In this document: positions 1-13,127 of the stretch, piece after piece
Layout: each line of letters begins with the position of its first letter
How positions within the stretch are numbered: the stretch's first letter is position 1
Assembly (NCBI RefSeq): GCF_047511655.1
Contig: NC_133390.1
Location: forward strand, 134,097,583-134,161,582
DNA length: 64,000 nucleotides
Direction of reading: 5' to 3'
Source: Castor canadensis
Taxonomy: Eukaryota > Chordata > Mammalia > Rodentia > Castoridae
Notes under the pieces: generated by a model
The model's input: only the letters and a program-made list of their open reading frames with translations
Told to the model about the DNA's origin: nothing
The model's database searches: none
Position numbers and translations under genes: made by a program

Positions 1-2565
1 TCCAGGGCTCCTGCAGCCTTGCCCAGCTGCTCCTGACAGGGTTGTGCTGGGCAGAAGGACATGAACCCTTCCAGCCTGGGAGGGGTCACAGGCCATCTGA
101 TAGAACTGGAACAATCGGAGGGGTAATGAGCAAGTACTGCAGAGTCAACTGAGTGTCCTGGGACTCAGTAGGGGTGGTGGGGATTGAGAGTTTCACGACC
201 ATTATCCCATACCCCTACTCGTGGAGTCTCATGGCTGGGTGCCATCCCTATTTACTGTAACCCACACTGACTGTCCTTTCTCCTCTTTTGCAGAGAGAAC
301 TCTGCTCCTTCCAGATCTATACTGTGCCCTGGCTGGGCAAAGTCTCCATGTTAAAATCCAGCTGTGAGAATGCCTGAGGTCTGTGCCAGGCTGGGCCATG
401 CTGACCCTTACTCGCACCCCTACCCTCTAGTGCACCAACCCTTAGATAAGAGCCCTGGCCCTGGACCATGTCTTCTCAGTGTCCCAGCAACAGGAGACCA
501 GTAGAGGAGGCTTCTCCAAGCAGGTGTGAATACCTGCATGGCTCTCCCCTCTTCCTTTCTTTTTGCTTTTCAAATACACATGTGAGCAGCACACACAGAT
601 GCTTTTATCCTGCTCAATAAAAGAGTGTCATCACCTCCTTTTGTGTTGTTTGCTGTGTCAGGATGGAGCAAGGAGGGGTTGGAGCAGACAAGAGCCAAGG
701 GCTCACATCATTCATGCATGTCAGAGTGAATGCTGTCTGTTTGGGATGTTTGGGTCTCAGAGCACATAAGGAGCAGAGAGAGGCTAGAAACCTAGGTGTC
801 CTGCTGACAAACAAGAAGACAGGGATCTGGACTGCCAACTGGGAAACTTGGGTGCTGCTTTGAAAAGGAATCAGGCTGTTTTTGAAAAAGAAGGGCTGGT
901 GAGGAGGGGCTGGACAGTGCCCATGCCTGGAACTGGCCTTACCCATGTGTTCAGAGATGATTCAATTGCAGGGACCGCTTTTCACTCCTCAGATTCCCTA
1001 GAAACTGCATAAATAGTAACTTATGCCTCCTTCATCCATGAAAGATCAGGTACCTGTATGACACAGAGGCTGAAAGTATGTTTGTGGGTAAGTCATGGGG
1101 GTAATACCAATCAGAAGCCAAGACCGGTGACATACACAGAGCCAGGGCAGCACCTCCTCTAATGTACCCTGGGTAGCTGTGTCCTTGCAATGGTTTTGCA
1201 GGTGGATGCTCCCAGCCCTTCTCTGCCCTTAAATGTAACAGAACTCCTTGTGTGCAGTTTAGGTGGATGTAGCATTAAAACACAGACATTATCATAAGGT
1301 GGGTTTTTCTATTTCCAAGGAGGATATTTTAATTACTAACAGCTGGTGTTACATTGTTGCATAGCACAGGAATGTCTTAGTGATCCAGAACAGGGAGACA
1401 ACAGTCCTATGTGCTCAGCCTTTTCCCCGCTGTCCTTCCACCTGCCATTTGGCAAAGAGGAAAAGCTGGGGCTATGCTTCTTGATGTTTCCCATCTCAGA
1501 GCAGTGGGGCCACTGCTATGACTACTGAAGGTGAAATGATAAAGGGGACTTCCTCCCACATCCCAGAGAGCTCAGAGGCTAACACCCCAGGAATACTGGA
1601 GTACAAAGTCAGGTCCCAGCAGAGTGGGTGAGAGAATCCCTCCTGTGGTTTCCCGTTTCCTCTCTAACTTGAAGGTAGAGCCCTCTCACCCCTGACTTTA
1701 TTTATGAAAAGTTGGGATGAGGGAAGTAAGCCACCCAAGAGTCTGTGAGTTCCTAAGATCTGAGTCTATTGTGATCCTGCAGGATGTGTGGACTTAGTGG
1801 TCCTGGCCTGGGTGGGGATCAGGGCCTCAGGGAAAGTAGACAGACAGCAGTGTTGGGCTAGGGCTGGCCTCTCTGCAGGGAGGTGCTAATGTGTTTCTAC
1901 CTCTATGAAAGTTCTGTTTGACTCAAGCAACTGCCATTCAGGATTCTTTTCCTTGGGAGAAGTTAGGGAGAAATTAGTAGTTTGTCTGCTTCTTTCCCTC
2001 CCTCTACCAAGTGGCCTCCTTGACCCATGGCCCATGAGGATGCAGGCTGGTTTCTCCAAGTCCCCTCAGGAACAGGTGCTTGTGGATACCTGGACCCTGG
2101 GTTCCCAATGAAGCTCCCAACCCAGAAGCTGCTCAGACCTCCCACTTGTCCTGGGGAGGAAGCCCACATGGTGGATGCAGGGATGGCCCTCTAACTTCTG
2201 CTGCTCTCTCTTGGACTGTGCCCTGGGGAAGCCAGGTTTTTAGTAAAGAGTCCACTATCTCTAAGCCACCATGCCCGAGGCCACCCAGAGGTGCTCCAGG
2301 GTACAGTCCCTTCTGAGCTTCCCACCAAGACTGGCTTCACCTGCCAGCCAGGTGAGTGGGTTTCCATGGATGTCCAGTCCAATTGGGGCTCCCAGGTGAT
2401 TGCCAAAGCAACCATCATCCTACCGCAACCACGTGGAAATGCCCAATAGGAACTGCCAAGCTGGGCCTTCCTGAAACCCTGACCCACAGCATTAAAATCA
2501 GATTACAGATTTACCAAACCACTGAGCCTTAGACTGACTCTTTATAGGTCAGTAGTGTCTGGGAA
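1..2565. other. Intergenic, no gene seen
   Basis: I find no exon with credible coding features here. The open frames are short, overlap on both strands and show no family resemblance. No repeat is recognisable with confidence. Confidence 0.5.
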
Positions 2566-2585
2566 GTGTGTGTGTGTGTGTGTGT
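2566..2585. repeat. (GT)n microsatellite
   Basis: A run of about ten GT units, read directly from the sequence. Confidence 0.9.
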
Positions 2586-2627
2586 TTTAGATTGAAGACC
2601 AAAGCCTAGCTCTCAGGATCCAGACCT

Positions 2628-2800
2628 CCTGAGAATGAGTTCTACTCACTCTGTGACCCAGGCCAGGTCCTCACACTCTCTGAGCCTCACATGTCTTATC
2701 TCTAAAGTGGAGACAGTAATACTTCCTCTTTGGAGTTAGGAGAACTAAATGTGCTGTGATCTCTAAACACTTGGTACATAGCACAGGGTGGGCATTGAAG
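2628..2800 (+). mobile_element. MIR SINE fragment
   Basis: The order of phrases is that of the MIR core: a 'ctcactctgtgaccc' block, 'tctctgagcctcac', a stretch resembling 'cttatctctaaagtggaga', then the 'cacttggtacatagcacag' block. MIR is an ancient tRNA-derived SINE shared by mammals. Edges are approximate. Confidence 0.8.
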
Positions 2801-4960
2801 TTGTCACATGAATATGTATTAAGACAGTAAAAATGTTTGTAGTTACTTTCATGTGGTGCCTTATGAGTTACTTCATTGTTTTTCAAATAATGTTTTTAAC
2901 TATTTTTTTGTGAGATTTCCAGAAATTGCTTCAAAAAGCCATCTTGATCCTAGAGGAATTTCTATACTTTCACAATCAGATTCTTTGTCTCACTCCTAAA
3001 TCCACCTGGTTTTCTTTTTTTTTTTCCTTTTTTCCAACTTGACCTTTTTAAGCGTAATGTTTTCATATGCTTTAGGTAGACATTCTCATGATTTTCTTTT
3101 ATCCCCTAAATTTTGTTTTCTGAATGCATTTGTTTTAAATCAATTTTTTTCAGGTTCAAAAACTAGAAGTACTGTGTTTTAAACCAAGAAGGACTATATC
3201 ACATTTATATTTCAATTTGGGGAAAAATTGGACATTTACTATTCCAGCTTTCAATTTGGCATGTTCATGGTCTTATCATGTCCCTCCATGGAGTAAACTA
3301 ACTTTTCATATTGCTTTCATTTTCCTGTGAACTTTACTCCTGGACATTTTACATTCTGCTGGACCTGTCTGCCCACTGCACCACATCGTGTCTGTCACCA
3401 GTCACTGCCGAGTTAAAAATCAGTGATGGCCCTGCTCTCCTGGCAGTCACTTTGGTGGCTCATTGGGCACAGACTGTGAGACGCCTGGGCAGCACAGCCC
3501 TAGCTGCTGTCATGTGTGGAAAGGAGCTGGCTCATGGCTGTTGGCAGGAGTGACCCGGAACTAGGCACAGCCTCATTCAAACATACAGAGAGAAAAGTAC
3601 CAGCCCTCCCAGGGCACCCTTGAGGAGGAAGGTAACTGGAGGTGGAAGTGCACTCACCCTGTCCTTCTCACTCTACTCTGCCTCACTGTCTGAATTCACA
3701 GGTCAGCACACAGAAAGCTGAGAAGCCATGAGCAAAGGACCAGGCTTCAGTCTTTCATGTCTGTTCCTTCACCCTTGGCCTTCAAGTTCCAAATGAGTCA
3801 CTTCAGAATCAGGTCACCTGAGGCTTATGTGGCCACACTCAGAGGTCACTGTCATTAGCTGCATCTCTGGTTCCCAGGAGATTAGGGTAATGGTTAGATG
3901 TAAGGATTTGTCTCCATCAGGCTGCATGTTGCAGTCACCTGGGACCACAGCTGCCCAATGCATCCACCTATATCCAGTAGGAGGAAGAGATTATATTGGT
4001 CTGGGAGGGGCCTGGGCATTCAGGTTTTAAATATTCCCCTGTTGTTTCTCCAAAGAGCAGCTACACGCTAACTGAGCTAGATTCCCTCTCACAGTCCGGT
4101 CACTCCTGAAACATCTGCACATTGCCACAGATGAGGTGTTCTCATGGCCGCATCTGCCTTTGGACACACTTTTAGTACCAAGTATCTCCCTAAACCTAAA
4201 ACCCAGCCCCTCCCCAACATCTCCTGTAAATACCACACAGAATAACAGAAGCAAAGGAAACCATCCTTAACCAGAGAGTGGATTGTGTTGATGGTCTCCA
4301 GTGGGGTTTTCAAGAAACTTAGCAAGCTTCTGTAGGGCAGTAACCCCCACATCTTCAAGCCCAGTATGGGCATTACTGTCCTGGAAATGCCCTGATGTTA
4401 CTTCTAAAGGTAGTTCCCACTCAGCCTTCACCCATTATTCACTGGCTTTGAGCATCTCACTGATCCCTCTTTCCCTTAATGCATCTCATTTGTCTACTTC
4501 ATTCTTCCTATGCATCCCTCAGCAGTTGCACTACCTCCCTCTGTGGCAAGTAGACTCTCCCACAGCCATCCAGGTGCTGGGAACCCAAGTGCTTCCCAGT
4601 GAGCAGGATCCACCCCTTTTAAGGACTTTTGATCAGCAACATTTGTGTTTTATTTTTTTTAAACTCAAATCCAGGGCAGTGATGATAGAGATGCCTATCA
4701 AAAGGAAATGCCTGCCTTTTGTGGGTTGCCACCAATATATCGTGGTGCTGAGTACAGTGTCACCATGGCCTTATCATGACATCTCTGACTGTCACACTGC
4801 TTCTCATGTAGGCACCCACACCACACACCCCTGAGGTGTGTGGTGACTCATAGTTAGCCAGGGCCCTGCCTTCTTATAACAACCAGTTCACTGGGGATCC
4901 GCCCCTCCTCTCCTCTCCTTCCACCTGTGTCCAGGGGTGCCAACTTTTCAGTGAACAAGG
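2801..4960. other. Intergenic, no gene seen
   Basis: A T-rich first part (2900-3300) is followed by ordinary mixed sequence. The longest open frame (4301-4834, plus) has no recognisable motif and looks like chance. No repeat was identified. Confidence 0.45.
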
Positions 4961-4967
4961 CTGGGAG

Positions 4968-5183
4968 CATTTACCCAAGTCTAAATACAAAATTCATTTG
5001 TATTTCCTGTATACCCTACATACTTAAACTGAAGGTAATTTTGTATAATATTCTCAATAATTTTGTGCATGAAGCAAAGTTCCATGTTATCAGATTTTCT
5101 ATGTATGGCATCATGTTGGTGATCAAAAACTCAGATTTTACAGTATTTTGGATTTTTGATGTTGGGTTATATATGTTCAACCT
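4968..5183 (+). repeat. Old interspersed repeat A, copy 1 (5'-truncated)
   Basis: This stretch matches 17727-17938 nearly end to end. Both share 'ttacccaagtctaaata', a run of short T-rich blocks, 'ggcatcat', 'gctcaaaaa/gatcaaaaa' and a final 'caacct'. The second copy has inverted ends, so this is probably a fragment of an old DNA transposon. The left part of the element is missing here. Confidence 0.6.
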
Positions 5184-6744
5184 GTACTTGAAAAGCAAGC
5201 TCTACGCTCCTTGTTGGATGTGAGGGTGAGAAGACAGGAGCTCTGAGACGCTTGGAGCTTTCAAGAAAGAAGCCAATTCCTAGGTTCTCAGGTTTGAATG
5301 AGGGGACAGCAAGGAGTAGCCAGTTATATCTTGTGCATCCCTGTAGCAGCAGAGTCTGACTTCAGCCCTTCCTGTAGACGTTGTAGTTATGAGAACCCTT
5401 CACCCCCTTTTAGGTCAGTCAGGAGGGTTTTCAGCACTGTGCTGCTTCCTGTCTCCTCTGATAGAGCTGCCCAGAACTCATCATTGGGTTCTCAGACCCA
5501 GAATCCCATGACATTTCTTAATTGTTTCAGAAGTAACCCTCAAGGGGCACCTTGCAGAAAGTAGAGGTCCACCCCTCTAGCAATCAGATGTAGCAGGCCA
5601 CTCTTAACAGTACAAGGGGCTAGGTGTAACTGTGGCAGAACCACAAGTTATTGTGTGTCTTAACATGCTGTGATTACCTCTATTTTCATAAGAGAGATTA
5701 GCTATAATTTTCCTTTCTTGTGATGTAATTGGGATCTTCCCCAATTTAAATGGGTCAATTGTATCATATGTGAGAATTACATCTCAATAAAAACACTTAA
5801 AATATACCATGCCAAAGTTACATCTTGCACAAGCCAAATATTTACTCTCTCTTCTCTTTCCCATCTGAAAATTTCAAGTCATGTTTTCAGTCAAGCCTCA
5901 ACAAAATTAAAAAACAGCAAGTACTCTAGTTATAAGCCAATATGAAAATGCTCCAAACCTGAACTTTTTAGTACCCCCTACAGGAGAAATTGCATCCAGG
6001 TTGGTCCCCATCTCCCCATCCTGGCATTCAGAACCATGTGGTACTTTGAATCAGTCTCCCCCTGAGGTCAGGAACCCTCCAAATAAATTTCTTCCAAACT
6101 CCTTTAATGTTACTATTTTGATCTCCTCCTATGAATCTCGAATGTTCTTAATGGTGCCTAGAAGGGTGAACCCTTTTCAGAAGGTTTTCACTTTACTTTG
6201 CCCAAATCCATCGGAGTAATCTCTCTCTGTAGCATCTATAGACTCACAAAAGGTATTTCTTAAATAATGAGACTTGAAAGTCAGAGTGATTCCTTGATCC
6301 ATGGGCTGCAGGATGGATACAATGTTAGTAGACATGACAACAGCACTTATCTCCTAGTCAACCTCCACTGGAGATCTTGGGTGGGTGTCAATGAGCAGTC
6401 ATGTTTTGAAAGGAATATTTCTAAGCAGTAGGTCTCAACATTGGGCTTAAAATATTCAGTGAGCCATGTTGTAAATTTATGTGCTGCCATCCAAACTGTT
6501 TTTGCATTTATAGATCACAGTCGATTTAGTCTAATTCTTAGGGATCCTGGAACTTTCAGAATGGCAAAAGGACACTGGTTTCTATTTAAACTCACCAGCT
6601 GCATTGGCCCCTAACAAGAGAGTCATCTTGGCCTTTGAAACTTGGAAGCCAGGCCATGACTTCTCTTCTGCAGTTATGAACGTCCTTGATGGCTTCTTCC
6701 AATATAAGACTGCTTAGTCTACACTGAAAAACTGTTGTTAGATG

Positions 6745-6905
6745 TACTATTAAGGAAGGGGACAGGAGTGGGGGAGATAAAAGGGAGGGCAAGAGAGGGT
6801 AGAGGAAGGATGAATATGATCAAAGCATGAGATGCATACATGGAAATATCACAGTGAAATCCATTAATTTGTACTATTAATATCAAGTAAGTATAATAAA
6901 AAGAA
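6745..6905 (+). mobile_element. L1 3'-end fragment nested in Tigger1
   Basis: Tigger1 sequence stops near 6740 and resumes near 6922 with 'tgtagccaccttcatcaatg'. The intervening part is G-rich and then A-rich, containing 'gatgaatatgatcaaagcat' and an A/T-rich tail ending in 'aataaaaagaa'. This resembles the rodent L1 3' UTR and tail. Edges are approximate. Confidence 0.55.
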
Positions 6906-7343
6906 CATCCTTTGCCCACTGTAGCCACCTTCATCAATGATTTTGGCTGGATCTTCTGGATTAGCTGCTGATGGAGAAACCATCAGCACCATCTGCTTCC
7001 CCTGCACCTTTATGTTATGGAGACAGCTTCCTTCCTTAAACCTCATAACCAGCCCCTGCTGCCTTCAGACCTTTCTTCTGCAGCTTCTCCATCTCTCTCA
7101 GCTTTCACAGAATTGAGAAGAGTTAGGGCCTTGCTCTGGATGAGGCTTTGCCCAAGGGATTGTTGTGGTTGGTTTGATCTTCTATCTCCTGACCACTAGA
7201 ACTTCCTCCTTTCCAGCAGTAAAGTTGTTTTCCTTCTCACCATTTGTGTGTTCACTAGCAGAGCATTTTTCATTTCCGTCAAGAACTTTTCCTTTGCATT
7301 CACAACTTGGTTCATAATTAGACCTAGCCTTTGACCTATCACA

Positions 7344-7470
7344 TTTTTTTAAAGATGGAGCCTCTCTATGTAGCCCAATCTATCCTTGAATTCATGATCC
7401 TTCTACCTCAGCCTCCCAAGTTTCTGGAATTACAGGTGTATGAGACCATACCAAGCCTATCTCATCTTTC
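7344..7470 (-). mobile_element. B1-like SINE nested in Tigger1
   Basis: Reading the minus strand gives the 7SL/B1 hallmarks. On the plus strand these appear as 'cctcagcctcccaagtttct' and 'ggaattacaggtgt', preceded by a poly-T that is the reversed A tail. The flanks 'cctatcac' (left) and 'cctatctc' (right) look like a short target-site duplication within Tigger1 sequence. Confidence 0.75.
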
Positions 7471-7972
7471 AACATGACTTCCCACTAGGCTCAATATAAC
7501 TTCTCTCATTAAACTCCACTAGATTTGGATTTAAGAGGAGAGACATACTATTCTTTCTTTGTCTTGAAACTTAGAGTCCATTGTAGGGTTATTAACTGGC
7601 CTAATTTCAATATTATTGTGTCTCAGATAATAGAGAGACTTGAGGAGAGAAAGAGAGATGGTGGAATGTCCAATCATTGGAGCTGTGTTAAGATCATAAT
7701 CTCATATGGCTATATTCATTGTATGCCAAAACAGTTACAGTAGTACCATCAAAGACTATGAATCACAGACTACCATAAGTAATGAAAAAGTTTGAAATAT
7801 TGTGTAAATTGCAAAAATGTGACACAGACACATGAAGTGAGAACACACTGTTGTGGAAATGGCATCAATAGACTTGCTCAATGCTGAGTTGCCTCAAGCC
7901 TTCAATTTGTAAAACATGCACTGTCTGAGAAGGGCAATAAAGCAAAACACAATAAAAGGAAGTGTGCCTGTG

Positions 7973-10195
7973 CAAAGAACATAGATAATAACTGCATGGG
8001 GGAAGTTGGGGGAGGGCATGGAGCTTCTGTTCCCTTTCTGGAGTGCCACATTTCAGGAACCTTCCCATGTTCAGCTATCCAGAAGCTTTTGGATCCTCTT
8101 CTTTGGGGGTTTTTATGAAGACTCACTGCATAAGCATAATTGAAGCATGACCAACCATGTAGAAATGTAATTGGAGAATAAGGTTATGACTTTATGCTAA
8201 TAGACCAAGTAGAAAAACCCAGCCAGGCATTTCTGTTCAGATTCTTTTCAGCCCCTCAGTATAGCATTCCTTCCTCCAATGCATGGGGCAGGACCCTTCT
8301 GAAATGGGGGTCCTATGACCTACCATCAGAAAAGGTAAGGCAGAAAATTCTTTATGGCCTGTTCTAAGACAGAAATGTGGGGACAGATTAGTTTCCATGA
8401 CTTGCTTTGGGGAAGAGAAATTCTAGTACCAATGAACTGGTTCATGTGATTGTGAATCCTTATAAGTCCTGAATTTGTCAGACCAATAAGATTTACATTC
8501 TATACTCTAAGGTAGAATTCCTTCCTCTCTTGGAAATCTTAGTGATTTCCCTTAAGCCCTTCAACTAATTGGATGAGGTCCAGTCATCTGGCTTTAAATA
8601 AAGAGAGTGCATGTTAACTACATTTGCAAACTACTTTAACAGCAACTCCTAGACTAATATTTGGCAAAAACAAAAGCAAAAGCCTGGGCACTATAGGCAA
8701 GTCAAGTTGACATGAAAAAAATTAACCATCATAGTTGGTTTTCTTTCTTTTAGTTTTCTTTCCTCAGCTCTAGTTTTTAAGCTAAGCTGAAGCATGTTTT
8801 CCAAAACACTTTGGTTACTGGTTAATTTCCCAAGGAAATATGATTCTTAAGAACAAAATGTTCCACACACCCTTTTAGTTGCCTTCTTGGTCGTTAGCTA
8901 TGCAAAACAAACACAGCAAGCTCAGGACCCTCAGTGGCCCACATCCTTCTGCTCATATCCCTCTTGCAAAACATTCCTCACTTGGCCTCACCCAGCTGCC
9001 AAAGGGTTGGGAATTGGTCTCTTGGTGGATAGTCAAATCACAACTCAGGAATATTGTTTTTAAAGAAAGTCAGCAGATGTGCCCAACTGTTATTCACATG
9101 AAGAAAAACATGACAATGTCTCTACTTTCCATGTTCTCTAAGTTATTCTTCACTATCCATGAAATTAAACAGAACTGATGTCATATAAATGCAAACTATA
9201 CCATCATGTACATATGTGATTTTGGAATCAAGGAAGGAACCTTGCATGTGTGAAATATTTTCCTGTTCTTATCTGTCCTGTAGCTATTTCCTGGTGATAT
9301 GCACAGTCTTTTCCAGAACAAGGTCTTTAAAAATGCTTCTTTTCTTGTCCCTACTGGCACCACTCCTTTGTAGAGCCCAAGAAGAAGCAGTTGGCAGGAA
9401 TGTCCTAGGATCAGCATTATAGAACATAGATTGGGAGGGCAAATGTGCAGCCAAGGGAAAGAGATGATAGCTAATAACTGGGGAATATGGTCACAAAGCT
9501 TTGTCCAAGAAGTATTTAACAATTTAAATGTCCATCTCACATGTGAGCCAAATAAATGCTACTTTGTAATAATTTTGTCCCTTTTTACATGCATGTTGGG
9601 AGGGAGGGAGGGAAAGACAGAGAGAGTTTCTGAACCAGCCACTTCCTGGCAAGGTATAATGTCTTAGGGCTATTAACTCACTGATAAGTCATTGTTCTGA
9701 TAAACAGCAGAGTGCAATATATAGAGAGAGTTTACTATTTAGGAATTAAAAAAAATCTCTTGTTCTTGGTCATTGGCAGCATTATGCAAGGTCACAATTG
9801 CCTGTTTTTAATTGCAGAGACTCAGTTGGACAAGACCTAATGTTAGACACTAGGAGCCTACAGCACTTGAATGCTGCTCCTCCCCAGTGGGCCCCACCTG
9901 ATGCAGTTTAGGGGACAGTGGCTCCTTTTTGTGTGGCCAGTTATGGAAGTATTTTGGCTGAAAACAGAGCACCACCCTCAGGCTTTTCCAGAGTTATTTC
10001 ACCCTAGGTCAGCACCTTGACAGGCTTGACTGGTCACCTGGCTGGAAAGACAGGGTATATTACATTGGAAAGAAGTGGGATGGGGATTCCTTTTAAAGTT
10101 TTTAGATGTGAGCTATCACACAAAGAGGTGTTAATCAAACAAAATCATCAGGAGTAGACCAGGTGTGGAGCACATGGTCCTGTCATTCTAGGTAA
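7973..10195. other. Intergenic, no gene seen
   Basis: No gene is supported. The segment 8560-8735, ending 'caagttgacatgaaaaaaat' and 'taaccatca', resembles the end of a rodent LTR or MaLR repeat but was not resolved. A GGGA-type simple repeat is at 9598-9612. A 30-codon signal-peptide-like frame at 9331-9423 is discussed among the rejected items. Confidence 0.4.
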
Positions 10196-10199
10196 ATGC

Positions 10200-10485
10200 A
10201 TCTGCCCTATGGTGTACCAATTCCAAATGAGAAATTCCCTCTTGACCAATGAGTTAACTAAAACTAAGTGATTGCACTGTTGTATTTTTTAACCATGGTT
10301 CTCTCTGGGTAGGACAAGAAAACAAAGATAGGCATATTGCACATTCCATCTATATATGACTAACCCCTGCACATTTTTCCTAATTCAGACATTTCAAGTA
10401 TGATATATTTGATACATTATAAGAACTTTTGTGAATGCCACAATGTACCCCTACCCAGCACAACAATAAAAAAAGAACAAGGAAA
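10200..10485 (+). mobile_element. Probable L1 3'-end fragment
   Basis: The segment ends in 'gccacaatgtacccctaccc', then 'cacaacaataaaaaaag'. I recognise this as an L1 3'-end and A-tail style of squirrel- and beaver-type rodents. No coding part remains and the left edge is uncertain. Confidence 0.4.
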
Positions 10486-10489
10486 TTGG

Positions 10490-13127
10490 GTGAATGTGAA
10501 TGGGATAAACATTTATAAATGACTCCTCATAGTTTCAAAAATCTTTTCCAGTAACATAAAATCTTAATATCTTATAAGGAATGGGCATTTGTTAGATGTC
10601 TGGATCATTTCTAAATAAGTTAGAATACTAAAATACCAATGGTTAATGATAAGGTAAAGCTTTTACACTTTGGCATCTTGTTTTTATGTGGTATAAAGAA
10701 GGTAAAAATATTGGGCTCTCCTTGTTAATGAACATGAAAAATTGCATTTATTTCTGCAAAATGTGAAATGGTGTTAATCTATAGAATGCTCTTTCACAAT
10801 TGATTAAAATTCTAACTAATCTAAAATTAGAAATAAGAAGGGAAACAGCTCTGTATGAGGAGAGTGAAGCATGTTTTAGAAGGAGGTTATGGGATATATG
10901 TATGTGTTTTGTTGAAGAAAAAGAGAGTGATTTTAAGAAAGATTAGTGAAGGATGAATCTTGTAAAAATTTTGTAGATCACGTTAGCTAAAATAAGAATT
11001 TTATATAAGTTTTTCTAAAAATTCAGCCTTGATATTGAGAGTTCATAGGCAGAATTTTCTTAGAGCATTGATCTGTCCTAGCTATGAAACTGTGAGAGGT
11101 TTTTCTTTACCTTTTAGTTAACTGGCCTAGAAAATAAAGGTTCTGTGATGTTTTTCTGCTTTGTACTTTGAAATATTTAATAATTTTCAATTTATTCCCT
11201 AATATCTGCCATCCTATTTTAAATTGTTTTAAACCTTGGATACTTTTTAAACTTATCAAAGTCAGATTCTAAAATTCAGTCTTTCAGTTTTCCAGAGTGT
11301 CCCTAGATGTCCTGAGAGACACATTAGGTTAATTTTGATTTTTAAATTATGCGGGAATCATTGATGCTTAACCTTCTTTGAGTTACATTTGTCTGAACAT
11401 GTTGTTTATATGAAATCCAAAAATTGTATGGGATTCCTGAAAATCTGGTATGTCTTAAGATATCAACTACAGTTCCAGTTATTATTTTTAAATTATTGTA
11501 TTTTACAGAGATAACAAATTCTCACCAAATGTTTCACTGGCTTAAAAGTTTTGTTCACAGTTACATTGCTTTACTTTGATGCACTCCTGGAAGTTTTTGC
11601 AAGTAACTACAATCCTAAAGTTTTGTGTCTTCGAGAAAGTCCATAGAAAGGATGAAATTCTGACAAGCACAGGATTCCAGTAACTTCAGTCTGGGCAAAA
11701 CCTTTCCAAACCCCTAATGAAGAACTAATAGGTTTATTAAATCATTGACCAAAATCAAGGGGAACAAGATTTAATTACATGAAACTGAATGAAGTGATGA
11801 AGAAAAAATTGTGGGTTTTATGGCTTTTTAGTTAAAATATTGTTGATTCTTTTTATGTTTTGTTTTCCAGATTTAAGGAAATGTTTCTCCCTCTTAAGCT
11901 ACCTGAAACTTGCATCAGTTTAGTAAAATAGTCTTTTGTAAACAAAATTGGAGTGTTTAGTTTTTCTCCCTATCTGATCCATGTAGAATTTGGAGACTAT
12001 TCCTAGGTATCATTATTTTTATAGTAATGTTTATGGTTATTTGCCTAAGTTCCACAAAAATCTCTTCTTTTAAAGAGGATAGAATTAGAAATATTGGCTT
12101 GGCAATATTTAATGTCATTTTAAAGAATGTTCATAGAATGCCATGTTTCCTTAGTGTGGCTTCCTAGCCTTGAGATTTTTTTAAATGTCTAATCTGAGAT
12201 TCCTTGTCAAATTATCCAACAGAACAAAATTTGAAAGAGCCTATACTTAAGCAAATAACCAGTGGACTAGACTTATTTTGTAGACAAACTGGTCTTCCTG
12301 TGGCTGTTTTTGGTAAAAATGGGGATAATTATGGACAGAAAATTTAAGTTTCAGAAGAAAAGTGTTATCATAACTCTTCTTACATTGGGGCACTATTCAT
12401 TGTTTTTGTGTTTGTCTTATCTACCTAACTGGACTATATTCTCTAACATCTGACTACAAGTCTCCAGTAAGAAGAAAACCCACTCAGTTACCAAAGCCCT
12501 CGACACAAGCTGGACAACTCAGTACAAATTTCAAGAGCCAATGCTCATGTTTGAGATGATAGGTGAACAGTGAGTTCACTAAAATGCCCTGTGCCATAAC
12601 CATAGACATAGATGAGAAGTTGCTGACTTCATGCTGTGGGTAGCTTTCCCTAACACCATCAGAACAAGACCTTTAGCCCCTCTTAATTTTTCCTTGTTTG
12701 TGTTTACCTCTTTCATTTGGCAATCTAATGCTGTCATTAGAATTTTAGAGTCAGTAGCTTCTGTAGATAACTTGATGGAGTGGTAGATCCATCATGTCAA
12801 ACTCAAGGTCCTAAGTGCTCCTTTAGCTAACTTAGTAGGTAACTTTAGTAACATCACTAATGTAACTGCGTTCAACATTGTACTAGTGTCACTAGTACAA
12901 TGCCACTCTTAGCACTTTCTGCTTTAATTTAACCATTCTTGGAATGCTATATGGTAGAACTGCTGCCTGTTAACAGCAAAGAATCTGTACAGTTGCTACA
13001 GTTCTTATGGCACATAAATTCATCATGTGTTTTAGAGGCTTAGTTGTAAATTAAAAAAAAACAGACTTCTCAACTGGCTCTTTAATCCACTTGATTTTAG
13101 TTGGTTTGTCTCATGGAGACCCTGGCT
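10490..13127. other. AT-rich region, no gene or repeat identified
   Basis: About 2.6 kb of AT-rich sequence has no open frame of note on either strand and nothing I recognise. The right part ends close to an A run at 13051-13059, so a retroposed 3' UTR is possible. It contains the perfect hairpin at 12876-12902. Confidence 0.45.
12876..12902. repeat. Perfect 13-bp inverted repeat with 1-nt loop
   Basis: The left arm CATTGTACTAGTG (12876-12888) and right arm CACTAGTACAATG (12890-12902) are exact reverse complements separated by a single T. No function is apparent. Confidence 0.95.

Larger units (their letters stand above)
6060..7972 (-). mobile_element. Tigger1 DNA transposon (TcMar-Tigger), decayed
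   Basis: A long stretch follows the Tigger1 sequence as I know it, with the pogo-like transposase read on the minus strand. Landmarks are 'ccttgatccatgggctgcag', the block around 6430-6540, 'ccaccttcatcaatgat', 'tttatgttatggagac', 'ggccttgctctggat' and 'gggttattaa'. The right inverted terminal repeat region is near 7915-7972. The left terminus is not visible, so the element is truncated there. The transposase frame is broken many times, with no long open frame left. Two younger insertions lie inside it, an L1 3' end near 6745-6905 and a B1-like SINE at 7344-7470. Confidence 0.85.

Noticed and set aside
9331-9423. 30-codon frame beginning MLLFLSLLAPLLCRAQEE, like a signal peptide
   Set aside because: It stops after 30 codons without a splice donor at a useful place, and I find no downstream exon of a known family. 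Hydrophobic short frames arise by chance.
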